In this document: one piece after another, positions 12,291 to 22,276 of the stretch | How the letters are laid out: every line of letters starts with the position of its first letter | Numbering within the stretch: the first letter of the stretch is position 1 | Source of the DNA: Gari tellinella | Lineage: Eukaryota > Mollusca > Bivalvia > Cardiida > Psammobiidae | Assembly (NCBI GenBank): GCA_922989275.2 | Contig: OV277862.1 | Location: forward strand, 64,989,832-65,053,831 | DNA: 64,000 bases | Direction of reading: 5' to 3' | Notes under the pieces: model-generated | Database searches by the model: none | What the model saw: the letters and a program-made list of their open reading frames with translations, nothing else | What the model was told of the DNA's origin: nothing | Translations under genes and position numbers: made by a program

Positions 12291-13640
12291 CTGCAGGTTA
12301 GGTTCCTCAGGATTCTCTATGCTGGACTCTTCTTTTTGTGTACTAAGTACTTTTGCTTAAAGTTTCGGTTCTTATATGGGCTTTATAGTTGTTTTTAATT
12401 TCTTGTTTGTTCCAATAGTTATCTAGTCTATTTTTTGAAAAGTTGAGTGTTTTTGCATTTACGATCTCATCTGTTAAGCTATTCCAAATATGTGTTGTTC
12501 CTATGCCAAAACTATACTGTTTGATGTCTAACCTTGCTTTTTGGGAGTAAAATATTTTGGCATTTCCCCTTATTAACCCTTTCCCTTATAGAAGCGATTT
12601 TTAGCACATTCATTTTATTCATCCGCTGAAGAAAATAGTTCCAAATTATACCGGAATGAATATGTGTCATATTTAATACCTTCCTTATTCTAGCAGTTAA
12701 TAGCTTAAAGCAGGCTGAAAGTAAAGCAGAATGCGCCTTAGGGCGCATTCTGCTTTACTTTCAACCTGCTTTAAGTAGTTACATATCTTCAATACTAGAA
12801 ACAATGCTATCAGGTAAAGGGTTAAAGTTCTTATTGCATGATTTTTTCTTAGTTGTAGACAGTTTCCTACATCATTTTCATATTTCCCACTTGTCAATTT
12901 ATATACTTCAATCATGTCTCCACGTGCCCTTCTGTAAGACAAAATGGGGAGATTGGGCTTTTTAGACGTTCTTCATAATATTATAAGAGTTCACTAAAAC
13001 CGGGTAGTTATTTAGTTGATCTTCTTTGATTCCCTTCTAGCATGTCTACATGTTTAATGTTGTACGGTGATTTTGCACATTCAATATGTGTTATGACTAA
13101 AATATCTGTATAATGGTAAGAAGCATTCTTCATCTAGATGGTGGAAATTTCGCCTAATTAATGCACTCATTGAGTTTGCTTTTTTTCTTTTTACTTTTCA
13201 GCAACGTGTTTATCAAAATTTAATTTGTTATCTATCATTACCCTTATGTCTTTTTTCTACTTCTGTATTTTCCATTGTTAAGGCCTTAAGCTCATAGGAA
13301 AACTTTGTAGCTGGATTACTTTCTATTAAGCATACTTTTTCACTTTTGTAGGTGCAATTTTTTGAAGTCATTTATCTGTCCCTTGTGATATTTTGTAGTG
13401 TGTCTTTGTCTTCTGTGGATTGTTGTGTCGTCTGCAAAAAAGTATATTGTTGATTTAGCAGATCAGGTATGTATGTTATGAACAAGAGGTTCAATCACAG
13501 ATCCTTGGGGAATGCCTGAAGTGAATGTATGCCAGTTTGATCCTGTTCAATTAATTGTTTATTGTTACTTGTTGTGTCTTCCCAAATAAAGAAAATGTAT
13601 TGTCCAGTCAACCATGTCTTTTCCAATTCCATATGATTCT
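12290..13640 (-). pseudogene. dead jockey/CR1-like LINE reverse transcriptase, 5'-truncated
   Basis: Reading the minus strand from 13640 downward, frameshifted pieces spell a non-LTR reverse transcriptase. They include a motif like SYGIGKDMVDW, then GIPQGSV, then the catalytic box FFADDT, a segment like IDNKLNFDKH, then YRRARGDMIEVYKLTSGKY, and finally HIWNSLTDEIVNAKTLN near the C-terminus. Stop codons and frameshifts interrupt every section, and the endonuclease half is absent, so the copy is inactive. A family B MITE (12573-12825) splits it between the YRRARGDM segment and the C-terminal segment. The clade assignment rests on motif style only. Confidence 0.8.
12573..12825. mobile_element. 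TTAA-flanked MITE, family B, full length
   Basis: The element runs from TTAACCCTTTCCC to GGTAAAGGGTTAA. Its centre (12704-12775) is a hairpin with 30-odd base arms, CTTAAAGCAGGCTGAAAG...CAGAATGCGCC facing its complement across TTA. The TTAA flanks fit piggyBac-type insertion. Removing it restores continuity of the surrounding LINE remnant, which confirms it as a discrete insertion of 253 bp. Confidence 0.85.
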
Positions 13641-14110
13641 AGTTTGAATTTGTGTCATGTCAGGTCAAACACTAGGTCACTAGATCAAAACCTTGTTAAC
13701 ACTTTTGAGGCTACAATTCTCAATAGATTTTAATGAAAGATAGTCAACTATTTGCCCTAATAAAATAAAGTTCAAGTTTGAATTTGGGTCATGTCCGGTC
13801 AAAAGCTAGGGTACAATGTCAAATGATAGTAAAACCTTTTTAACACTCTAGAGGCTACAAATGTCATTAAATTGTAATAAAACTTGGTCTAAATGATTGC
13901 CATATTAAATTTATGTCAATTTTGGATGTGAGTTACGAATGACAAAAAACTAGGTAACTAGGTCCTTGTTAACACTCTAGAAGCTACAAGTCTCACTTGA
14001 TCTTTATGAAACTTGGTCAAAGCGATTGCATCATTTAACTCTAGATCAAAATTGAACGAGGGCCATGTCGGCTTAAAAGATATTTCACTAATCCATGTTT
14101 TACACGGTTA
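13640..14110. repeat. degenerate tandem repeats with AGGTCAC-type words
   Basis: Diverged units of about 150 bp each contain GGGTCATGTC, GGTCAAA, CTAGGTCACTAG, CCTTGTTAACACT and GAGGCTACAA in that order, followed by TGAAACTTGGTC. About three units are visible. This type of repeat is familiar from bivalve genomes; its origin is unclear. Confidence 0.6.
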
Positions 14111-14353
14111 ACTCAGGCGAACATAAACATACAAACAAACGCCATATCAGTAATTTCAGTACTTTGATTTGCTAAATAGTTTTGAGAAAATGTTTTCATT
14201 GACAAAATTTAACATACAAACATACATTGACTGTCACAACTTAAGGAAATAACTAAAACGTAGATTTTCGGATGATGTTGCTTCTAAACATGTAGTTGTA
14301 TGTATATTAAACATGTTTTAAACTTACACAACTGTTAATGTTTTTTTTCTTTA

Positions 14354-14596
14354 CAGTGGGGAAGACGTTATTCTTTACCGTTTGATTGAAACACAAACGT
14401 ATTGTAATAAAATGTACAAAAAGACAATTTTTGGATACCTCTGAATGTTCATTTTAATCAATGTGGCCGAAAGAAACAAAAATAGAGACTGATTAGACGC
14501 CGGGTTGCCTGGCATCTGATCTGGCTTAAAATTGTTCAGGAATAATAGTTTTATCGTAAACGAGCTTATTTGGAAAAAATAACGCCTTCTCTATTG
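14354..14596. mobile_element. TA-flanked MITE, family G copy 2
   Basis: The ends CAGTGGGGAAGACGTTATTC and ATAACGCCTTCTCTATTG are inverted, with TA at 14352-14353 and 14597-14598. Inside is a weak hairpin GATTAGACGCCGGGTTGCC...GGCATCTGATCTGG, a diverged version of the shared core. Confidence 0.7.
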
Positions 14597-14599
14597 TAT

Positions 14600-15702
14600 T
14601 TACGTATCCGGTCTAACAATTAAACTTCGGAACATAAACAAACGATGTAGACACAGACCAGGTGGACTCTACAGAATCAATTTCATTATGATGTGTACCC
14701 AACTTAGTAATTCATATCTCAAGCTGTACTCAATGGCTTAATAACTTGGGTTTTAAGATGAATTCATTCTACTGCATGTTTTTACATCCGCATCACAATA
14801 AATGTGGTATTGGTATTTGCTTTGACGTCTTTCAAAATACATTTTTGTTTCTAAACATATTACTCACAGCAATCCAAAAATGTACCACCTACTTAACAAC
14901 TGCCGCCTACGAAAGTACTGAATATTTAACTCTTTCACGAAAATATGTGCCTAAAGTAATTTTGGAAGCAATCTGGATCCGGATAAGATGCCGTGTAATT
15001 ATACCAACTATTTTACACCCGTATCAGTATTCTTCAAAACATTTCAGAAGTATATGTTACCAGCTGATATTTCGCCTGTTAATCAGTTACACGAAACAGT
15101 CATTTTCATTGTGAAAAAAATTATATTTAAATTTAGACCAAACTACTAAGCGTCTGCTATGGCTCCATACAGCTTGCAACACTCATCTGCCCTTCGAATA
15201 TGAACGCTTTAGGTGGTAAACAATGGCTCGTGAATACCCAAAACTGTGGCTGATACTTGTAATACCAATTGATGTTTTAAGGCTCTAAATTAATCCTGAT
15301 ATAACCCTTTAACCTGAAAGTGCATTTAAGCATTTGAGATACATTGTATGTGGTTTCTTATATCAGACTGAATATAAAATATAAATCTGAAACAATTGAA
15401 ATTGAATTTTGCAGCATTTCATTGGTAAATATCAATGTATTAATGCTTTTTTGTTGGAGGATAAACTTCAGTATGGATCCACTCATATGGAGCTTAACCT
15501 TGAATTGTTATAAGCAGCTTATAAAGCAGCTGCCATGTTTGTGTATTTAATGTTTTTAAAACCAACTGACTCTTCCGAGTTCCTGTGTAAAAAAAAAGGT
15601 TGTTATCAATGCCCAACGAAAACCATAAATCGGGGTTAATGGTATAAAAAGTGCCACTATCAATGTTATAAATGACGCCGACTTTGTCAAAGGAGAAGTC
15701 AT
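14600..15702. other. intergenic with open frames not believed
   Basis: A 122-codon plus-strand frame (14746-15114) and a 68-codon frame (15344-15550) occur, both from AT-rich sequence without recognisable domains or codon pattern. The first overlaps GGATCCGGATAAGATGCCG, a MITE core remnant, which argues against it being a gene. Confidence 0.4.
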
Positions 15703-15917
15703 TTAACCCTTCACTGTCGTGACGTCATTAATTTTGAACAATTATCGTGTGCTTTTATTTTTAAAATTTAATTATTAGGCATTTAAGTTAAGAAATATTG
15801 AAATGTGTGTCAAACAGTTTGGATCCGGATCAGACGCCGCGTCACGCGGCGTCTGATCAGGATCCAAACTGTTTGCAAATAACCATAGTACTCGGGGTAA
15901 GGCAGCGAATGGTTTAA
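15703..15917. mobile_element. TTAA-flanked MITE, family A
   Basis: Left end TTAACCCTTCACTGTCG followed at once by TGACGTCA, right end GGGGTAAGGCAGCGAATGG then TTAA. The core (15811-15875) is a nearly perfect hairpin, CAAACAGTTTGGATCCGGAT...AGACGCCGC, with a five-base turn. No coding capacity. Confidence 0.85.
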
Positions 15918-16077
15918 AGAATATTTAAACGGAACAAATTTACATTTTCACCGTCAAACGTGACCACAGGCGCGATCCAAACATTATATCATAATCAGCA
16001 CAGACGATATCACACTTTGAACGGATGGAACAAGATGATAAATCAAACTGTTGAAATGGACACTTTTTTGTTAACGT

Positions 16078-16103
16078 TTTTTATTATTATTATTATTATT
16101 ATA
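16078..16103. repeat. (TTA)n microsatellite at a LINE 3' end
   Basis: Eight or so TTA units. On the minus strand it is an ATA/TAA run directly after the LINE 3' UTR hairpin, as expected for LINE classes that end in a short simple repeat rather than poly(A). Confidence 0.75.
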
Positions 16104-17266
16104 CCAGATTTATATAGCGCTCTTTTCACACAGGGGTTGTGCGTTCAAAAGCGCTTCACATGAAGTTACACAAATGTACCTACAAACAAGAAAAGACAAA
16201 ATAACTACAATATGATCTAAAATAAACATGAATAAACATATAAAAGACAGCCCCCAAAAAGGCGTTCACATTACTCCCATCAATCAGCAATGAAGCAACC
16301 GGCTTCTGATTGTCGACCGATAGAAACAATAGTAGAGCGCCCAAATGCAGGCCGCCAGGAAAAGACAAATAACTACAATTAGATATAAAGTAAACATAAT
16401 AAACGTACAAAAGACAGCCCCCAAAATGGCGATCACGTTACTCCATCAATCAAGAGCAACGAAGCAAATGGCTTCTTTATGCGGACTGATAGAAATAACA
16501 GTAGAGCGCCCAATGAAGGCCACTAAACATACAGAAGACAGCCCCCAAAGAGGCGATTGCACTACCTCAACAATCGAGAGCAACGAAGCGAATGGCTTCT
16601 TTATGCCGACTGATAGAAATAATAGCAGAACGCCCAATGCAGGCCGCCCAATGTAACATAACTAGGAAAAATAGCATGCGACAATAACTAAAATTTCTAT
16701 AAGAGACCGAAAACCCGATAATACTCCAGAAACTCCCATTTGGACCCACAACATCTACAGCAAGAACATATCGCATAGGTAGCAGTGTTCTAATAACAAA
16801 TATTAAAGTAATGTGTTTTCAGATGCTTTTTGAAAACTGCAACTGAGCTTGCATCTCTAATGTCTGATGGTAGACTGTTCCAGAGCTTTGGGGCTGCATG
16901 CATGAAACTTCTATCTCCAAACCTCACCAAACGACTCCTCGGTACCACCAGCGATACTGATTTAGTTGCAGACCGCAGCTCTCTTCGAGGTTTATACACG
17001 TCAAGCATATTGACAATGTACCTTGGAGAATCATTGCACATGGCTTTGTATGTGAGTGTCAGAATTTTGAATTCAATTCTGTGTTGAACTGGAAGCCAGT
17101 GAAGATCCTTCAAGACTGGAGTGATGTGATTGTACCGAGGGGTCCTGGTAATGATGCGGGCTGCTGTATTTTGCACACGCTGTAGTTTGCATAATGAGTT
17201 TTGGGGAATCCCATACAGCAGTGAGTTGCAGTAGTCAATTTTTGAAGTTTTGACTATCACATGTGC
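16104..17266 (-). pseudogene. 5'-truncated CR1/L2-like LINE with 3' UTR and tail
   Basis: A minus-strand frame of 156 codons (17260-16790) is the C-terminal part of a non-LTR reverse transcriptase: it contains KIDYCNSLLYGIP, LQRVQNTAARIITR, ITPVLKDLHWLPVQHRIEFK, and AAPKLWNSLPSDIR, all standard in the thumb region of CR1/L2-like elements. The palm with its catalytic motif is missing, so this is a 5' truncation typical of target-primed reverse transcription. The frame ends at 16790. The 3' UTR holds tandem units (16187-16660) and a hairpin, AGCGCTCTTTT paired with AAAAGCGCT (16116-16155), just before the microsatellite tail. Confidence 0.85.
16187..16660. repeat. tandem units in the LINE 3' UTR
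   Basis: Three diverged units carry GACAGCCCCCAAA, at about 16247, 16413 and 16536, then GCAACGAAGC, TGGCTTCT, GATAGAAA and TAGAGCGCCCAA in the same order. Spacing is 166 and then 123 bases. They lie within the 3' untranslated part of the LINE copy. Confidence 0.75.
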
Positions 17267-17372
17267 CTATAAAGGACTTTGGAAATAGTTTGAATCCTGA
17301 TAAGATACCCCCTTATTGCATTCAACAACAATCTCAAATGTATATAGAATGACAGAAATTTAGCTTTGAGCC

Positions 17373-18412
17373 CACAGGTACTTGACACATACTTTATTAT
17401 CTATGAACCCCCTCCCCCCTTAAAAAAAAAAAATTTTTTTTTTTTTACTATACTTCTATTATAGATACAAGGTAAACAGCGCAATTCGACACCTAGTCTT
17501 TACTATCGACTTAAACTGATGCTAAAATAGACTCGATCGCCGATATTCTCTTGTGGTACCCTCGGGAAAAGATTAATTTATCAATATCTACTTTTTATTT
17601 CATCAAATTCCGTCAAATAACGCCACAGTACGTGAATTATAACGAAAATAAGCATCAAAAAGTTTTTTGTCGTTTTCTTGGTACATAGCAACGAATGTAC
17701 ATGTAGGGGTGATCTGTTATTTGTCCACAATAAACGGCCTATGCCACTGGAACTTTCACCAAATATTATAAATCATTTTTAAATGAAATATTATCATTTT
17801 TCTATAATTTACATAGAATGCAAAATTAAAAGAAACTTTACCTGTTTAATTTTGACCAATGAGATCGCTCCGTTTATTCGATTCATTCCGGTATTCAAAA
17901 TGGCATTGAAAATGAAATGAGTCTTTCACTTGTCAATTTCGTGCCAAATTACATGTATATTTCATATAGCTGATAGTGAAGAGGGTCATGTTCCGACACA
18001 AACGCATTTGCTCTAATGAAATTAGGTGAAAGTTCCAGCCGTAAAGGCCGTTAAATGTGCAAACCGACTAGATTACCTCTTATTTTGGGCAATAAATTCT
18101 GTACCAAGAGAACGACATAAAACTTTTTGAAGCTTATTTTCGTTATAATTCACGTACTGTGGCGTTATTTGACGGAATTTGATGAAATAAAAAGTAGATA
18201 TTGATAAATTAATCTTTTCCCGAGGGTACCACAAGAGAATATCGGCGATCGAGTCTATTTTAGCATCAGTTTAAGTCGATAGTAAAGACTAGGTGTCGAA
18301 TTGCGCTGTTTACCTTGTATCTATAATAGAAGTATAGTAAAAAAAAAAAAATTTTTTTTTTTTAAGGGGGGATGGGGTTCATAGATAATAAAGTATGTGT
18401 CAAGTACCTGTG
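17373..18412. mobile_element. 1.04 kb hAT-like foldback with arms over 300 bp
   Basis: The left arm (17373-17690) begins CACAGGTACTTGACACATAC and the right arm (18098-18412) is its near-exact reverse complement, ending CAAGTACCTGTG. The flanking octamers TTTGAGCC and TTTTAGCC match at seven of eight positions, consistent with an aged hAT-type 8-bp duplication. Each arm contains an A-run meeting a T-run near the end and the words GATCGCCGATATTC and CTCGGGAAAAGATTAA. The 400 bp middle shows a weaker inverted repeat (GGAACTTTCACC and GGTGAAAGTTCC). No transposase frame is present. Confidence 0.85.
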
Positions 18413-18431
18413 TTTTAGCCTATGAACTATT

Positions 18432-18648
18432 TTAACCCCTTCACTGCCTTACCCCGAGTACACTAGTCATTTGAAAACAGTTTTGATCCTGATCAGACGC
18501 CGCGTAAAGCGGCGTCTGATCAGGATACAAACTGTTTTACACTCATTGCAATATTTCATAAGTCAAAATAACTAAGTATTTATTTTTAGAAATGAAAGCA
18601 GACGTCAATTGTTTAAATTTGATGACGTCATGGCAGTGAAGGGGTTAA
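18432..18648. mobile_element. TTAA-flanked MITE, family A, full length
   Basis: A 217 bp copy with TTAACCCCTTCACTGCC at the left and GGCAGTGAAGGGGTTAA at the right, a perfect terminal inverted repeat. The core hairpin lies at about 18476-18540. TGATGACGTCATGG, containing the CRE octamer, is directly inside the right end. This is the best-preserved family A member here and serves as a reference for the others. Confidence 0.9.
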
Positions 18649-18894
18649 CATCATAGACGATAACTTTCATCTTGTAAACAATGTAAGAAATAACAAATTC
18701 GTAGTTGTACATTATCGTTTCATAATATCACGGTTAGAAGTTGAGATGTGACATCATAAGACCACGAGACCTTTTTTCAATTCTGACACGGATTGTTTAA
18801 TGCAAATACTTTTCTCGGAGAATACGCCAAACCGGACGCGTTGTCAGTGACTATTCCATATTGGCTGTTATATTATTTAGCGACTTTCATCCCC

Positions 18895-19040
18895 GCTCCG
18901 AGGTTATAAAGCGTTTGAGTTGAGTCTGAGTGTGTTCCCAAGCATTTGATTGGTCAGATTTGAGCCTAGGCTCAAATCTGACCAATCAACTGCTTGGACA
19001 CGAGTTTGGACTCAAGTCAAAAGCTTTATAACATCGGAGC
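18895..19040. mobile_element. foldback MITE, family C copy 2
   Basis: Ends GCTCCGAGGTTATAAAGC and GCTTTATAACATCGGAGC are inverted. The centre is a perfect spacerless palindrome of 34 bp (TGGTCAGATTTGAGCC meeting its own complement at CCTAGG). It lies between a family A MITE and a TTAA-flanked foldback. Confidence 0.85.
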
Positions 19041-19069
19041 CTGATGTTTTACAAACAAAGGACAGCTGC

Positions 19070-20009
19070 TTAAGGGTGTATCAATGTAATGGATTTGGGT
19101 TTTACTTTTCAAAGTATATGAACACACTCTATGATGGTTTTGTATTGAAGAGCTATTTAAGATGAATGAAAAAATAGAAAAAGTGTACATTTTGGTGAAC
19201 AAGAGTTGGCTCTACGGCCATGTAAAATTTACCCAACCCACTTCCTCTTATTTTGTCCTTTTCAAACAGTCCGCTTCGATAAAACCCATTTTAAATGAAA
19301 ACAAATATGATAATTTGGTTTTGTGTTATTAATTTCCTATCTATGGTAGTATTTCTTCATACAAAAACTAATTTAAGAAAAAAAAGGCACCAAATGTGAA
19401 ATTTATAAAGCTCTAAATAAATTTTGTAAATTTTGTAAGGGGCGATAACTCTTTTTACTTTAATAACTCAAAATTTTCAACACTGACCTTTCAATTTCTT
19501 TTCATATTTTGAACTGCCTTAGTACGGGCTTTCATCTGGTAGAATATAAGAAAAAGTTTAATACTAGAACTATTTCATTTTCAAACTTTTTTACTTTTTT
19601 TCATAAAATAAAAAATCTAATAAAATCATGCCCTATATAAAGTATATTTTTTATATTCAAGGATCCATATTGTTCAAACCTGGTGCCTGCTTTGTCTAAA
19701 TTTGGTTTATATATGTGAACATACCACCATAGACATGAAATAAATTAAGAAAACCCAAATTAACATTTTTGGTTTGTTTTGAAATAGATTTTACTGAAGC
19801 TTGTACTCTGAATGGGTAAAATTTGAGAGAAAAAAATCCAAATTTGACATACTCTTTTCAAATCGCTGTAGATAAAAAAAAAAAGGACACCACCATATCT
19901 ATTGTTTTTCATTTTTTCATTCATCATAAATAGCTCTTCCAAAAAAACGATGATAGAAAAAAAGTTTAATACTTTGAAAAAATGGCTCATGACATTGATA
20001 CACCCTTAA
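19070..20009. mobile_element. 940 bp TTAA-flanked foldback, piggyBac-like
   Basis: The left end is TTAAGGGTGTATCAATG and the right end is CATTGATACACCCTTAA, so both the TTAA target duplication and a 13 bp terminal repeat are intact. A second inverted block further in, GAAGAGCTATTT followed by ATGAATGAAAAAAT, is mirrored near 19905-19940. The interior is very AT-rich and carries no recognisable transposase. It is a non-autonomous element by inference. Confidence 0.75.
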
Positions 20010-20420
20010 CAGAAACAAAAACTCAATGTCAATAATACGTAAGACCGGTGGTGACATTTCCCTCTACAAACTTCAGAGTTCAGACTTCATACTTCAACTT
20101 CAAACTTCTGACTTCTAACTTCTTACTTCAGACTTCTGACTTCAAACTTCACAATTCACACTTCCTAATACGTTGCTATCAATCTCTTATATAACATTCA
20201 TAGTTGATACTTCAGACTTCAAACTTCTGACTTCTGACTTCTGACTTCAGATTTCTTACTCCTTACTTCCGACTTCTGACGTAACGGTTGACAGTTCCTA
20301 TACAATACTAATGACGTGATGATATATTTATTTTAGAGCGACTATGCAAACGGGAACTCTCTACCAATGTTGTACAAATACTGTAAACGATTATGGGTTA
20401 AACTTATTCAGTGCTAGCAG

Positions 20421-20667
20421 TTAACCCTTTACCCAATAACCTTTTTATAATATTAAAGACAGGTGATCAATTAAAGCAGGTTGAAAGTAAAGCAAAATGT
20501 AGGCACATTCTGCTTTACTTTTAGCCTGCTTCAAACTAACATCTGCTAGGCTAAATAAAAATATTCATTATGGTAATTGTTAATTAGGATATAAACTGGA
20601 ACTATTTTATTCAGCGGAGGAATAGATCAAATACACTAAAAGTAGCTTCTATAGGGGACAGGGTTAA
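20421..20667. mobile_element. TTAA-flanked MITE, family B
   Basis: Ends TTAACCCTTTACCC and GGGGACAGGGTTAA. The hairpin is CAGGTTGAAAGTAAAGC and its complement; the turn has lost the GCGCC bases. The CAGCGGAGGAATA and AGTAGCTTCTATAGG words near the right end are conserved in copies at 12573 and 63083. Confidence 0.8.
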
Positions 20668-20810
20668 ATATTTTAGATCCGGCGGTGAGTAACTCGGCAT
20701 CTGAATGGATCTAAACTTTTTGTTACTTGTTACTTGGACAGTTTATCAGGATATAAAACATAAATCAACGTGTTTATGTTTGAATCCCTATACGCAATCA
20801 AAAAGACAAT

Positions 20811-21031
20811 TTGAACCCCTTCACTGCCGTGACGTCATTAAGTTTTAACAATTACCGTCTGCTTTTGTTCTTCAAATTTGATTTTTAGGTATTTGGATTT
20901 AAGAAATATTGAAATGAGTGTTAAACTGTTGAATTCTGATCAGACGCCGCGTGACGCGGCGTCTGATTAGGATCCAAACTGTTTGCACATAACAAGACAG
21001 TGTACTCGGGGTAAGGCAGTGAAGGGGTTAA
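20811..21031. mobile_element. TTAA-flanked MITE, family A
   Basis: Left end TTGAACCCCTTCACTGCCG (target base changed) then TGACGTCA; right end GGCAGTGAAGGGGTTAA. The core at about 20924-20985 is GATCAGACGCCGCG turning through TGA into its complement. Confidence 0.85.
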
Positions 21032-21645
21032 AGCAGGCGAAAATTATATATAGAGCAATAACGGATCATCTGATCTGGATCAAAACAGACAATGTACTTA
21101 GACCAATATACACGGTATTGGTATTTTAAATATGTTAACGCCCTGTCGTCATTGTCGCGACTTCACTGTGTTTTGTAAACAGTTTGGATCCCGATCTTTA
21201 AATCTCTTTACTGTACAGCAGAATAAGGGTTAAAGTAGTCCCCACAACGGATACTCCTTTGATACGAGACCATATGCTACCTGCTGCCTATTTAAAAGCA
21301 GATGACTTCAATACACGTGATAAAGCTCATATATTGAAGTTTGAAGTCTGAAGTCAGAAGTCAGAAGTCAGAAGTCGGAAGTCAGACATTGGAAGTCAGA
21401 GGTCGAATGTCGGAAGTCAGAAAACGAATGTCAGAAGTCGGAAGTCAGAAGTAGGAGTACAGAAGTCGGAAGTCGGAAGTCAGAAGTCGGATGTCAGAAG
21501 TCGGATGTCGGAAGTCAGAAGTCGGATGTCAGAAGTCGGAAGTCAGAAGTAGGAGTACAGAAGTCGGAAGTCAGAAGTAGGAGGTTTGAAGTTTGAACTC
21601 CGAAGCTTGAAGTTTGATGTCGGAAGTTACCTCCTGTCTTTCGTA

Positions 21646-22186
21646 ATACAATGCTTCAGATTGCACAATGAAACGAACAACGATACCATTTTCATAATTT
21701 CAGGACATCTTTATGACAGTGCCATCGTGTTTACAGGTTTAGAAACGTGAAAATACTTCGGGCTGTGTGTGCAATCAAAACGTAGTGATGTCAGATTGAA
21801 TTCGTGTTAACATCGCGTATTTTAAGAATTTTATCGAATGCTGAACGTGCAGTTTTATCAAAGATTTGAAACGTCGATTATTTACAGTGTATCTGTCAAT
21901 AATACACTTTTCCTATACAAACAGTGTAAACCCTGATCAAAGGGCGCCTTCCTTCAGAAACCCTCTACACTGTTTGTCATTTTGCAAAATATTGCCTTAA
22001 TTAAAAATGAATAATACTTATTTGGACAGTGGTATTGTTCATTTACAGTTTAAAGAGGCTCGCAACCGGATCAAGCATTAAAAATAGTAATTTGTAAATA
22101 TATGTCAAATGCTTATATAAATGGGTAAAATTTAGTTTAGGATTATAACTTCTGTTAAAAAATGCATTTCCAAAAAAAAAAAAAAG
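21646..22186. other. intergenic with a degenerate MITE core
   Basis: A core-like inverted repeat lies at 21918-21976, CAAACAGTGTAAACCCTGATC facing CCTCTACACTGTTTG with a rearranged middle. A 14-base A-run (22172-22185) precedes the tRNA-like sequence. Nothing else. Confidence 0.4.
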
Positions 22187-22276
22187 AGGCTGTGGTGGGA
22201 TTCGAACCCGTGACCATCCATGCGGAGACAAAAATGATAAATGAGGCATCGCCTTTACGCCCTCGGCTATGGACGC
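22187..22276 (-). tRNA. tRNA-like pseudogene with A and B boxes
   Basis: On the minus strand, TAGCCGAGGGCG (22269-22258) fits a pol III A box, and GGTTCGAATCC (22208-22198) is an exact B box. A run of T follows immediately (complement of 22172-22185), which would terminate pol III. A D stem GCC/GGC can form, but the acceptor ends do not pair, the T stem has mismatches beyond its three G-C pairs, and the anticodon arm would have to hold about 22 loop bases. It is more likely a decayed tRNA or the head of a tRNA-derived SINE than a working tRNA. Confidence 0.5.

Larger units (their letters stand above)
20035..21645. mobile_element. FoldBack-like element with (GAAGTCA)n inverted arms
   Basis: The left arm (about 20075-20282) is made of TGACTTC/AACTTC heptamer-like units and the right arm (about 21335-21625) of the complementary GAAGTCA/GAAGTCG units, so the two minisatellites face each other across about 1 kb. 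Just outside, GTAAGACCGGTGGT on the left is roughly mirrored by ACCTCCTGTCTTTCG on the right. Arms of simple tandem repeats are the classic layout of FoldBack elements. Two TTAA-type MITEs (20421-20667 and 20811-21031) lie between the arms. Exact ends and the target duplication are not clear. Confidence 0.6.

Noticed and set aside
14746..15114. 122-codon plus-strand ORF
   Set aside because: No domain, AT-rich codons, and it overlaps MITE core debris; most likely chance.
17373..18412. Assembly artefact explanation for the 1 kb inverted repeat
   Set aside because: Arms differ at several bases, the ends have an 8-bp near-duplication, and a small relative with perfect TSD exists nearby; a transposon is the better explanation.
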